NCBI GenBank assembly: GCA_032718475.1
Contig: JAUCBJ010009127.1
Coordinates: 30,904-94,903, forward strand
Reading direction: 5' to 3'
Origin: Nemertoderma westbladi
Taxonomy: Eukaryota > Xenacoelomorpha > Nemertodermatida > Nemertodermatidae
DNA length: 64,000 nucleotides
Made by a program: the position numbers and the translations under genes. The notes under the pieces were generated by a model. The model was not told where the DNA came from. It saw only the letters and a program-made list of their open reading frames with translations, and did no database searches. How positions within the stretch are numbered: position 1 is the stretch's first letter; each line of letters begins with the position of its first letter. This document shows positions 14,511 to 25,931 of the stretch, one piece after another.

Positions 14511-17341
14511 CCACTCAGTTGTGGTTCATTCTCGCTCCCTTGCACTCTTCATCTTCCACTCAGTTGTGGTTCATTCCCGCACCCTTGCACTCTTCATCTT
14601 CCACTCAGTTGTGGTTCACTCCCGCACCCTTGCACGTTTCGTGGTTAATTCCCGCTCCCTTGCACTCGTCATCATCCACTCAGTTGTGGTTCATTCACGC
14701 ACCCTTGCACTTTTCGTGGTTCATTCCCGCACCCTTGTACTCTCCATCTTCCACTCAGTTGTGGTTCATTCACGCTCCCTTGCACTCTTCGTGGTTCATT
14801 CCCGCTCCCTTGTACTCTTCATCTTCCACTCAGTTGCGGTTCACTCCCGCACCCTTGCACACGTCATCTTCCACTCAGTTGTGGTTCATTCACGCACCCT
14901 TGCACGTTTCGTGGTTAATTCCCGCTCCCTTGCACTCGTCATCATCCACTCAGTTGTGGTTCATTCACGCACCCTTGCACTTTTCGTGGTTCATTCCCGC
15001 TCCCTTGCACTCTCCATCTTCCACCCAGTTGTGGTTTATTCACGCACCCTTGTACTCTTTATCTTCCACTCAGTTGTGACTGATTCCCACAACCTTTCAC
15101 TTTTCATCTTCCACTCAGTTGTGGTTCATTCACGCACCCTTGCAATCTTCATCTTCCACTCAGTTGCGGTCCATTCCCGCACCCTTGTACACTTCATCTT
15201 CCACTCAGTTGTGGTACATTCACGCTCCCTTGCACTCTTCGTGGTTCATTCCCGCTCCCTTGCACTCTTCATCTTCCACTCAGTTGTGGTTCATTCACGC
15301 ACCCTTGCACGTTTCGTGGTTCATTCCCGCTCCCTTGCACTCTTCATCATCCACTCAGTTGTGGTTCATTCACGCACCCTTGCACTTTTCGTGGTTCATT
15401 CCCGCTCCCTTGCACTCTCCAGCTTCCACCCAGTTGTGGTTTATTCACGCACCCTTGTACTTTTCGTGGTTCATTCTTGCTCCCTTGCACTCTTCATCTT
15501 CCACTCAGTTGTGGTTCATTCCCGCTCCCTTGCACTCTTCATCTTCCACTCAGTTGTGGTTTATTCACGCACCCTTGTACTCTTCATCTTCCACTCAGTT
15601 GTGACTGATTCCCACAACCTTTCACTTTTCATCTTCACTCAGTTGTGGTTAATTCCCGCACCCTTGCACTCTTCATCTTCCACTCAGTTGTGGTTCATTC
15701 ACGCACCCTTGCACTCTTCATCTTCCACTCAGTTGTGGTTCATTCACGCACCCTTGCACTCTTCATCTTCCACTCAGTTGTGGTTAATTCCCGCACCCTT
15801 GCACTCTTCATCTTCCACTCAGTTGCGGTTCATTCACGCACCCTAGTACTCTTCATCTTCCACTCAGTTGTGGTTCATTCACGCACCCTAGTACTCTTCA
15901 TCTTCCACTCAGTTGCGGTTCATTCACGCACCCTTGCACTCTTCATCTTCCACTCAGTTGTGGTTCATTCTCGCTCCCTTGCACTCTTCATCTTCCACTC
16001 AGTTGTGGTTCATTCCCGCACCCTTGTACTCTTCATCTTCCACTCAGTTGCGGTTCATTCACGCTCCCTTGCACTCTTCATCTTCCACTCAGTTGTGGTT
16101 CATTCTCGCTCCCTTGCACTCTTCATCTTCCACTCAGTTGTGGTTCATTCCCGCACCCTTGTACTCTTCATCTTCCACTCAGTTGTGGTTCATTCCCGCA
16201 CCCTTGCACTCTTTATCTTCCACTCAGTTGCGGTTCATTCACGCTCCCTTGTACTCTTCATCTTCCACTCAGTTGCGGTTCATTCACGCACCCTTGCACT
16301 CTTTATCTTCCACTCAGTTGTGGTTCATTCACGCACCCTTGCAATCTTCATCTTCCACTCAGTTGTGGTTCATTCACGCACCCTTGCAATCTTCATCTTC
16401 CACTCAGTTGTGGTTTATTCCCGCTCCCTTGCACTCTTCATCTTCCACTCAGTTGTGGTTCATTCCCGCTCCCTTGCACCCTTCATCTTCCACTCAGTTG
16501 TGGTTTATTCCCGCTCCCTTGCACCCTTCATCTTCCACTCAGTTGCGGTTCATTCACGCTCCCTTGTACTCTTCATCTTCCACTCAGTTGCGGTTCATTC
16601 ACGCACCCTTGCACTCTTTATCTTCCACTCAGTTGTGGTTCATTCACGCACCCTTGCAATCTTCATCTTCCACTCAGTTGTGGTTTATTCCCGCTCCCTT
16701 GCACCCTTCATCTTCCACTCAGTTGCGGTTCATTCACGCTCCCTTGCACTCTTTATCTTCCACTCAGTTGTGGTTCATTCACGCACCCTTGCAATCTTCA
16801 TCTTCCACTCAGTTGTGGTTCATTCACGCACCCTTGCAATCTTCATCTTCCACTCAGTTGTGGTTCATTCACGCAACTTGCACTTTTCTTCTTCCACTCA
16901 GTTGTGGTTCATTCCCGCTCCCTTGCACCCTTCATCTTCCACTCAGTTGCGGTTCATTCACGCACCCTTGCAATCTTCATCTTCCACTCAGTTGTGGTTC
17001 ATTCACGCACCCTTGCAATCTTCATCTTCCACTCAGTGGTGGTTCATTCACGCACCCTTGCACCCTTCATCTTCCACTCAGTTGTGGTTCATTCCCGCAC
17101 CCTTGCACTCTTCATCTTCCGCTCAGTTGTGGTTCATTCACGCACCCTTGTACTCTTCATCTTCCACTCAGTTGCGGTTCATTCACGCACCCTTGCACCC
17201 TTCATCTTCCACTCAGTTGCGGTTCATTCACGCACCCTAGTACTCTTCATCTTCCACTCAGTTGTGGTTCATTCCCGCATCCTTGCACTCTTCATCTTCC
17301 GCTCAGTTGTGGTTCATTCACGCACCCTGCAGTCTTCATCT

Positions 17342-18460
17342 TCCACTCAGTTGTGGTTGATTCACGCACCCTTGCAATCTTCATCTTCCACTCAGTTGCG
17401 GTTCATTCCCGCACCCTTGTACTCTTCATCTTCCACTCAGTTGTGGTTCATTCTCGCACCCTTGCAATCTTCATCTTCCACTCAGTTGTGGTTCATTCAC
17501 GCACCCTGCAGTCTTCATCTTCCACTCAGTTGTGGTTGATTCACGCACCCTTGCAATCTTCATCTTCCACTCAGTTGTGGTTCATTCACGCACCCTTGCA
17601 CTTTTCATCTTCCACTCAGTTGTGGTTCATTCCCGCACCCTGCAATCTTCATCTTCCACTCAGTTGTGGTTCATTCACGCACCCTTGCAATCTTCATCTT
17701 CCACTCAGTTGTGGTTCATTCACGCACCCTTGTACTCTTCATCTTCCACTCAGTTGCGGTTCATTCACGCACCCTTGCACCCTTCATCTTCCACTCAGTT
17801 GCGGTTCATTCACGCACCCTAGTACTCTTCATCTTCCACTCAGTTGTGGTTCATTCTCGCACCCTTGCAATCTTCATCTTCCACTCAGTTGTGGTTCATT
17901 CACGCACCCTGCAGTCTTCATCTTCCACTCAGTTGTGGTTCATTCCCGCACCCTAGTACTCTTCATCTTCCACTCAGTTGTGGTTGATTCACGCACCCTT
18001 GCAATCTTCATCTTCCACTCAGTTGTGGTTCATTCACGCACCCTTGTACTCTTCATCTTCCACTCAGTTGTGGTTCATTCTCGCACCCTTGCAATCTTCA
18101 TCTTCCACTCAGTTGTGGTTCATTCACGCACCCTGCAGTCTTCATCTTCCACTCAGTTGTGGTTGATTCACGCACCCTTGCAATCTTCATCTTCCACTCA
18201 GTTGTGGTTCATTCACGCACCCTTGCACTTTTCATCTTCCACTCAGTTGTGGTTCATTCCCGCACCCTGCAATCTTCATCTTCCACTCAGTTGTGGTTCA
18301 TTCACGCACCCTTGCAATCTTCATCTTCCACTCAGTTGTGGTTCATTCACGCACCCTTGTACTCTTCATCTTCCACTCAGTTGCGGTTCATTCACGCACC
18401 CTTGCACCCTTCATCTTCCACTCAGTTGCGGTTCATTCACGCACCCTAGTACTCTTCATC
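17342..18460. repeat. Tandem higher-order repeat, two copies of 627 bp
   Basis: Units from about 17,342 to 17,833 are repeated in the same order at 17,969-18,460. The mixture of 43-bp (caccctgcag) and 45-bp units and of gcgg/gtgg variants is reproduced; the stretches starting at 17,532 and 18,159 translate identically over 96 codons. Divergence begins at about 17,853/18,480 (ctcgcaccc versus cccgcatcc). Confidence 0.8.
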
Positions 18461-21400
18461 TTCCACTCAGTTGTGGTTCATTCCCGCATCCTTGCACTCT
18501 TCATCTTCCGCTCAGTTGTGGTTCATTCCCGCACCCTTGTACTCTTCATCTTCCACTCAGTTGTGGTTCATTCCCGCACCCTGCAATCTTCATCTTCCAC
18601 TCAGTTGTGGTTCATTCACGCACCCTTGCAATCTTCATCTTCCACTCAGTTGTGGTTCATTCACGCACCCTTGCACTTTTCATCTTCCACTCAGTTGTGG
18701 TTCATTCCCGCACCCTGCAATCTTCATCTTCCACTCAGTTGTGGTTCATTCACGCACCCTTGCAATCTTCATCTTCCACTCAGTTGTGGTTCGTTCACGC
18801 ACCCTTGTACTCTTCATCTTCCACTCAGTTGCGGTTCATTCACGCACCCTTGCACCCTTCATCTTCCACTCAGTTGCGGTTCATTCACGCACCCTAGTAC
18901 TCTTCATCTTCCACTCAGTTGTGGTTCATTCCCGCATCCTTGCACTCTTCATCTTCCGCTCAGTTGTGGTTCATTCCCGCACCCTTGCACCCTTCATCTT
19001 CCACTCAGTTGCGGTTCATTCCCGCATCCTTGCACACTTCATCTTCCACTCTGTTGTGGTTCATTCACGCACCCTGCAGTCTTCATCTTCCACTCAGTTG
19101 TGGTTGATTCACGCACCCTTGCAATCTTCATCTTCCACTCAGTTGTGGTTCATTCTCGCACCCTTGCAATCTTCATCTTCCACTCAGTTGTGGTTCATTC
19201 CCGCACCCTGCAATCTTCATCTTCCACTCAGTTGTGGTTCATTCACGCACCCTTGCACTCTTCATCTTCCACTCAGTTGTGGTTCATTCCCGCACCCTTG
19301 CACTCTTCATCTTCCGCTCAGTTGTGGTTCATTCCCGCACCCTGCAGTCTTCATCTTCCACTCAGTTGTGGTTGATTCACGCACCCTTGCACTCTTCATC
19401 TTCCACTCAGTTGTGGTTCATTCACGCTCCCTTGCAGTCTTCATCTTCCACTCAGTTGTGGTTGATTCACGCACCCTTGCACTCTTCATCTTCCACTCAG
19501 TTGCGGTTCATTCACGCTCCCTTGTACTCTTCATCTTCCACTCAGTTGTGGTTCACTCACGCAACTTGCACTTTTCATCTTCCACTCAGTTGCGGTTCAT
19601 TCACGCACCCTTGCACTCTTCATCTTCCACTCAGTTGTGGTTCATTCACGCACCCTTGCAATCTTCATCTTCCACTCAGTTGTGGTTCATTCACGCACCC
19701 TTGCAATCTTCATCTTCCACTCAGTTGTGGTTCACTCACGCAACTTGCACTTTTCATCTTCCACTCAGTTGCGGTTCATTCACGCACCCTTGCACTCTTC
19801 ATCTTCCACTCAGTTGTGGTTCATTCACGCACCCTTGCAATCTTCATCTTCCACTCAGTTGTGGTTCATTCACGCACCCTTGCAATCTTCATCTTCCACT
19901 CAGTTGCGGTTCATTCACGCTCCCTTGTACTCTTCATCTTCCACTCAGTTGTGGTTCACTCACGCAACTTGCACTCTTCATCTTCCACTCAGTTGTGGTT
20001 CATTCACGCACCCTTGCACTCTTCATCTTCCACTCAGTTGTGGTTCATTCCCGCACCCTTGCACTCTTCATCTTCCACTCAGTTGTGGTTCACTCCCGCA
20101 CCCTTGTACTCTCCATCTTCCACTCAGTTGTGGTTCACTCCCGCACCCTTGTACTCTTCATCTTCCACTCAGTTGTGGTTCATTCACGCACCCTTGCAAT
20201 CTTCATCTTCCACTCAGTTGTGGTTCATTCACGCAACTTGCACTTTTCATCTTCCACTCAGTTGTGGTTCATTCCCGCACCCTTGCACTCTTCATCTTCC
20301 ACTCAGTTGTGGTTCACTCCCGCACCCTTGTACTCTCCATCTTCCACTCAGTTGTGGTTCACTCCCGCACCCTTGTACTCTTCATCTTCCACTCAGTTGT
20401 GGTTCATTCACGCAACTTGCACTTTTCATCTTCCACTCAGTTGTGGTTCATTCCCGCACCCTTGCACTCTTCATCTTCCACTCAGTTGTGGTTCACTCCC
20501 GCACCCTTGCAATCTTCATCTTCCACTCAGTTGTGGTTCATTCACGCACCCTTGCACTCTTCATCTTCCACTCAGTTGTGGTTCATTCCCGCACCCTTGC
20601 ACTCTTCATCTTCCACTCAGTTGTGGTTCACTCCCGCACCCTTGTACTCTCCATCTTCCACTCAGTTGTGGTTCATTCACGCACCCTTGCAATCTTCATC
20701 TTCCACTCAGTTGTGGTTCATTCACGCAACTTGCACATTTCATCTTCCACTCAGTTGTGGTTCATTCCCGCACCCTTGCACTCTTCATCTTCCACTCAGT
20801 TGTGGTTCACTCCCGCACCCTTGTACTCTCCATCTTCCACTCAGTTGTGGTTCACTCCCGCACCCTTGTACTCTTCATCTTCCACTCAGTTGCGGTTCAT
20901 TCACGCACCCTTGCACCCTTCATCTTCCACTCAGTTGTGGTTCATTCACGCACCCTTGCAATCTTCATCTTCCACTCAGTTGTGGTTCATTCACGCACCC
21001 TTGCAATCTTCATCTTCCACTCAGTTGTGGTTCATTCACGCACCCTTGCAATCTTCATCTTCCACTCAGTTGTGGTTCATTCACGCAACTTGCACTTTTC
21101 ATCTTCCACTCAGTTGTGGTTCATTCCCGCACCCTTGCACTCTTCATCTTCCACTCAGTTGTGGTTCACTCCCGCACCCTTGTACTCTCCATCTTCCACT
21201 CAGTTGTGGTTCACTCCCGCACCCTTGTACTCTTCATCTTCCACTCAGTTGCGGTTCATTCACGCACCCTTGCACCCTTCATCTTCCACTCAGTTGCGGT
21301 TCATTCACGCACCCTAGTACTCTTCATCTTCCACTCAGTTGTGGTTCATTCCCGCATCCTTGCACTCTTCATTTTCCGCTCAGTTGTGGTTCATTCACGC

Positions 21401-23999
21401 ACCCTGCAGTCTTCATCTTCCACTCAGTTGTGGTTCATTCACGCAACTTGCACTCTTCATCTTCCACTCAGTTGTGGTTCATTCCCGCACCCTAGTACTC
21501 TTCATCTTCCACTCAGTTGTGGTTGATTCACGCACCCTTGCAATCTTCATCTTCCATTCAGTTGTGGTTCATTCACGCACCCTTGCAATCTTCATCTTCC
21601 ACTCAGTTGTGGTTCATTCACGCAACTTGCACTTTTCATCTTCCACTCAGTTGTGGTTCATTCTCGCACCCTGCAGTCTTCATCTTCCACTCAGTTGTGG
21701 TTGATTCACGCACCCTTGCACTCTTCATCTTCCGCTCAGTTGTGGTTCATTCCCGCACCCTGCAGTCTTCATCTTCCACTCAGTTGTGGTTGATTCACGC
21801 ACCCTTGCACTCTTCATCTTCCACTCAGTTGTGGTTCATTCACGCAACTTGCACTCTTCATCTTCCACTCAGTTGTGGTTCACTCACGCAACTTGCACTT
21901 TTCATCTTCCACTCAGTTGTGGTTCATTCCCGCACCCTTGCAGTCTTCGTCTTCCACTCAGTTGTGGTTCATTCTCGTTCCCTTGCAGTCTTCATCTTCC
22001 ACTCAGTTGTGGTTGATTCACGCACCCTTGCACTCTTCATCTTCCACTCAGTTGTGGTTCATTCACGCTCCCTTGCACTCTTCATCTTCCGCTCAGTTGT
22101 GGTTCATTCTCGCACCCTTGCAGTCTTCATCTTCCACTCAGTTGTGGTTCACTCACGCAACTTGCACTTTTCATCTTCCACTCAGTTGTGGTTCATTCCC
22201 GCACCCTTGCACTCTTCATCTTCCACTCAGTTGTGGTTCATTCTCGCACCCTTGCAGTCTTCATCTTCCACTCAGTTGTGGTTCACTCACGCAACTTGCA
22301 CTTTTCATCTTCCACTCAGTTGTGGTTCATTCCCGCACCCTTGCACTCTTCATCTTCCACTCAGTTGTGGTTCATTCTCGCACCCTTGCAGTCTTCATCT
22401 TCCACTCAGTTGTGGTTCACTCACGCAACTTGCACCCTTCATCTTCCACTCAGTTGCGGTTCATTCCCGCACCCTTGCACTCTTCATCTTCCACTCAGTT
22501 GTGGTTCATTCTCGCACCCTTGCAGTCTTCATCTTCCACTCAGTTGTGGTTCACTCACGCAACTTGCACTTTTCATCTTCCACTCAGTTGTGGTTCATTC
22601 CCGCACCCTTGTACTCTTCATCTTCCGCTCAGTTGTGGTTCATTCACGCACCCTGCAGTCTTCATCTTCCACTCAGTTGTGGTTGATTCACGCACCCTTG
22701 CACTCTTCATCTTCCACTCAGTTGTGGTTGATTCACGCACCCTTGCACTCTTCATCTTCCACTCAGTTGTGGTTCATTCCCGCACCCTTGCACTCTTCAT
22801 CTTCCGCTCAGTTGTGGTTCATTCACGCACCCTTGCAGTCTTCATCTTCCACTCAGTTGTGGTTCACTCACGCAACTTGCACTTTTCATCTTCCACTCAG
22901 TTGTGGTTCATTCCCGCACCCTTGCACTCTTCATCTTCCGCTCAGTTGTGGTTTATTCACGCACCCTTGCAATCTTCATCTTCCACTCAGTTGTGGTTCA
23001 TTCACGCAACTTGCACTTTTCATCTTCCACTCAGTTGTGGTTCATTCTCGCACCCTGCAGTCTTCATCTTCCACTCAGTTGTGGTTGATTCACGCACCCT
23101 TGCAATCTTCATCTTCCACTCAGTTGTGGTTCATTCACGCACCCTTGCAATCTTCATCTTCCACTCAGTTGTGGTTCATTCACGCAACTTGCACTTTTCA
23201 TCTTCCACTCAGTTGTGGTTCATTCCCGCACCCTTGCACTCTTCATCTTCCACTCAGTTGTGGTTCATTCTCGCTCCCTTGTACTCTTCATCTTCCACTC
23301 AGTTGTGGTTCATTCCCGCACCCTTGCATTCTTCATCTTCCACTCAGTTGTGGTTCATTCACGCACCCTTGCAATCTTCATCTTCCACTCAGTTGTGGTT
23401 CATTCACGCACCCTGCAGTCTTCATCTTCCACTCAGTTGTGGTTGATTCACGCACCCTTGCAATCTTCATCTTCCACTCAGTTGTGGTTCATTCACGCAC
23501 CCTTGCAATCTTCATCTTCCACTCAGTTGTGGTTCATTCACGCACCCTGCAGTCTTCATCTTCCACTCAGTTGTGGTTGATTCACGCACCCTTGCAATCT
23601 TCATCTTCCACTCAGTTGTGGTTCATTCACACACCCTTGCACTTTTCATCTTCCACTCAGTTGTGGTTCATTCTCGCACCCTGCAGTCTTCATCTTCCAC
23701 TCAGTTGTGGTTGATTCACGCACCCTTGCAATCTTCATCTTCAACTCAGTTGTGGTTCATTCTCACACCCTTGCAATCTTCATCTTCCACTCAGTTGTGG
23801 TTCATTCACGCACCCTTGCAATCTTCATCTTCCACTCAGTTGTGGTTCATTCTCGCTCCCTTGCACTTTTCATCTTCCACTCAGTTGTGGTTCATTCTCG
23901 CACCCTGCAATCTTCATCTTCCACTCAGTTGTGGTTCATTCACGCAACTTGCACTTTTCATCTTCCACTCAGTTGTGGTTCATTCTCGCACCCTGCAGT

Positions 24000-24420
24000 C
24001 TTCATCTTCCACTCAGTTGTGGTTGATTCACGCACCCTTGTACTCTTCATCTTCCACTCAGTTGTGTTTCATTCTCGCTCCCTTGCACTTTTCATCTTCC
24101 ACTCAGTTGTGGTTCATTCTCGCTCCCTTGCACTTTTCATCTTCCACTCAGTTGTGGTTCATTCTCGCACCCTGCAATCTTCATCTTCCACTCAGTTGTG
24201 GTTCATTCACGCAACTTGCACTTTTCATCTTCCACTCAGTTGTGGTTCATTCTCGCACCCTGCAGTCTTCATCTTCCACTCAGTTGTGGTTGATTCACGC
24301 ACCCTTGTACTCTTCATCTTCCACTCAGTTGTGTTTCATTCTCGCTCCCTTGCACTTTTCATCTTCCACTCAGTTGTGGTTCATTCTCGCACCCTGCAAT
24401 CTTCATCTTCCACTCAGTTG
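24000..24420. repeat. Tandem higher-order repeat, 267-bp offset, next to the BEL insertion
   Basis: The block containing tgattcacgcacccttgtac followed by the rare gttgtgtttc core variant at 24,021 recurs at 24,288 (offset 267 bp). It lies just left of the retrotransposon insertion point. Confidence 0.7.
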
Positions 24421-24670
24421 TGGTTCATTCACGCAACTTGCACTTTTCATCTTCCACTCAGTTGTGGTTCATTCTCGCACCCTTGCAATCTTCATCTTCC
24501 ACTCAGTTGTGGTTCATTCACGCAACTTGCACTTTTCATCTTCCACTCAGTTGTGGTTCATTCTCGCACCCTGCAGTCTTCATCTTCCACTCAGTTGTGT
24601 TTCATTCCCGCACCCTTGCAGTCTTCATCTTCCACTCCTCAGTTGTGGTTGATTCACGCACCCTTGCACT

Positions 24671-24675
24671 CTTCA
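24671..24675. repeat. Target site duplication, left copy (cttca)
   Basis: These five bases directly precede the TG of the left LTR and are repeated directly after the CA of the right LTR (43,407-43,411). Removing the element and one copy restores a normal array unit, so the insertion was clean and occurred after the array existed. Confidence 0.95.
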
Positions 24676-25853
24676 TGTTCGCGCTTTTAGACCTTTGGCA
24701 GTTTAACCCGCCAAATCAGGATGTCTTCTAGATAATAAATCACCTTTAGTCTATGACAAGTATTTAATTCACTACACTAGTCGAAACCAATCTGTGCGCG
24801 ATCATTCACCCGCTGGATATACCCGGGAGATTGGGTTCGACGGCTTAATTTTTATTGCTATGTAAGCCTAATGTATTATTCGACTGACAGTATTATATAA
24901 TCTCTGACAATATTATTCACCTTCGGGGAATATTAACAGTTCCTTTAGGACGTGGCGCTCTATCTATATAAACAGAGTTATGACTTAAACTACTCACAAC
25001 GATATGGCTTAGTTATAATTCACATATATGGCGCATTCTTTAGGAAATGCTTCGTTATCAGTATCACTCATACACGATGCTGCACAATACTGCACACTGA
25101 TCTGCCGATCTTCACTGATTTTAGTTATATATAAAAGGAACACGGACCGACTCATGTAGGGTCTATCAAATAACATTAGATTCACTTCAAACCACTTTAA
25201 CATAAGTCACAATCGTTATATGTAACCTTTCTCTCTTACCTTCGGTATATCAAGAATATTGGGTTTCGGGGTTATTTATCGTTATTCCAAATATAATAAT
25301 TCATCAACCATATTATGAAGAACTGACAGTAAATAGCAGTATAACAATATAAAAGTATGCACAGTAATTCAGTGTGCGTTAAGTTCATTAGTTTGATATT
25401 AAGTGTTGTGTTGTGATAAATGCAGATAACGGATATATGCCCTTTATAATTAAGCCTACTAGTGTTAGACTAAAACAGAAAAGCACAAAATATTTACAAG
25501 CCGTTCTCTCCTGGCTTAGGAAAGAAAGACCAACAACACTGAAAACTGATAAGAATAACCTTATTTACAAAGGCTTCCACCCAACACAGAGAAAGAGCAT
25601 AAAGATAGGAAAATTCAGTTCAGTAGATCTGTGATAGGTCGAAATCAAAATCAACTCAAATCCTATAGGCAGATACTTTCCCAAGCTGGTTGGACAATTA
25701 AACGTAGCCCAGATCCCTTCGCACAGCGAATCAGCCAATCAGCCGGTAGCTTGCGCTATTCGAGTTATAGATCCCTTTCTAGAGTATTCTAGCGACTGGG
25801 GGGGAACTGGTTAGCAAGGCAAACGAATCAGTTATCCCACAAAAGCTTTTACA
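24676..25853 (-). repeat. 3' LTR of the BEL/Pao element
   Basis: This 1,178-bp LTR equals the right LTR at offset 17,553 except for three substitutions: a/g at 24,971, t/a at 25,259 and g/t at 25,269 (approximate positions). On the minus strand it starts TGTAAAAG and ends GCGAACA. It holds an AATAAA signal near its end. Short open frames inside it on either strand are identical in both LTRs only because the LTRs are nearly identical, and are not called as genes. Confidence 0.95.
24851..24856 (-). promoter_or_regulatory. Polyadenylation signal AATAAA in the 3' LTR
   Basis: The minus strand reads AATAAA here, about 1 kb into the 1,178-bp LTR. This is where the end of R would be expected. The equivalent copy in the 5' LTR is at 42,404-42,409. 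Confidence 0.5.
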
Positions 25854-25861
25854 CCGCTCCC
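25854..25861 (-). other. Weak polypurine tract next to the 3' LTR
   Basis: On the minus strand GGGAGCGG abuts the 3' LTR start. The position fits a polypurine tract, the plus-strand DNA primer, but the run is short and contains one C, so the assignment is tentative. Confidence 0.3.
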
Positions 25862-25931
25862 AGAAAATGGGATTTAAGTCTATAAAATATACAAAATCAC
25901 AATTTCTAATATACATAAATACTCTAAACAG

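Larger units (their letters stand above)
1..24675. repeat. 45-bp minisatellite array, left block (continues beyond the window)
   Basis: An uninterrupted tandem array of a 45-bp unit. Each unit has a nearly invariant core (cttccactcagttgtggtt), then a variable part (attcccgcaccc, attctcgctccc or attcacgcaccc), then ttgcactcttcat or ttgtactcttcat. Length variants recur: 48 bp (cacgacgcaccc inserted), 44 bp (cacgcaacttgcac or gtttgtttcaatccc), 43 bp (caccctgcagtc), and about 30-bp units lacking the core (cactcctcgtggttc, ttttcgtggttc). Variant composition changes along the array: tctttatc and ctcgctccc types dominate on the left, gattcacgc and tgcaatc types after about 12.8 kb. Most 45-bp variants are open in all three forward frames, which produces very long open frames. 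Units of 43 and 44 bp freely switch the frame, and no start, intron or single conserved reading frame is visible, so I call this non-coding satellite DNA. Confidence 0.97.

Noticed and set aside
1-24675. CRISPR-like or centromeric CENP-B box interpretation of the array
   Set aside because: There are no spacers between repeats and the context is eukaryotic. No CENP-B box consensus was seen in the unit.
25413-25634. A 73-codon frame present identically in both LTRs (also 42,966-43,187), plus 60- and 64-codon frames nearby
   Set aside because: They run within LTR sequence and are the same in both copies because the LTRs are near-identical. No motif supports a protein.
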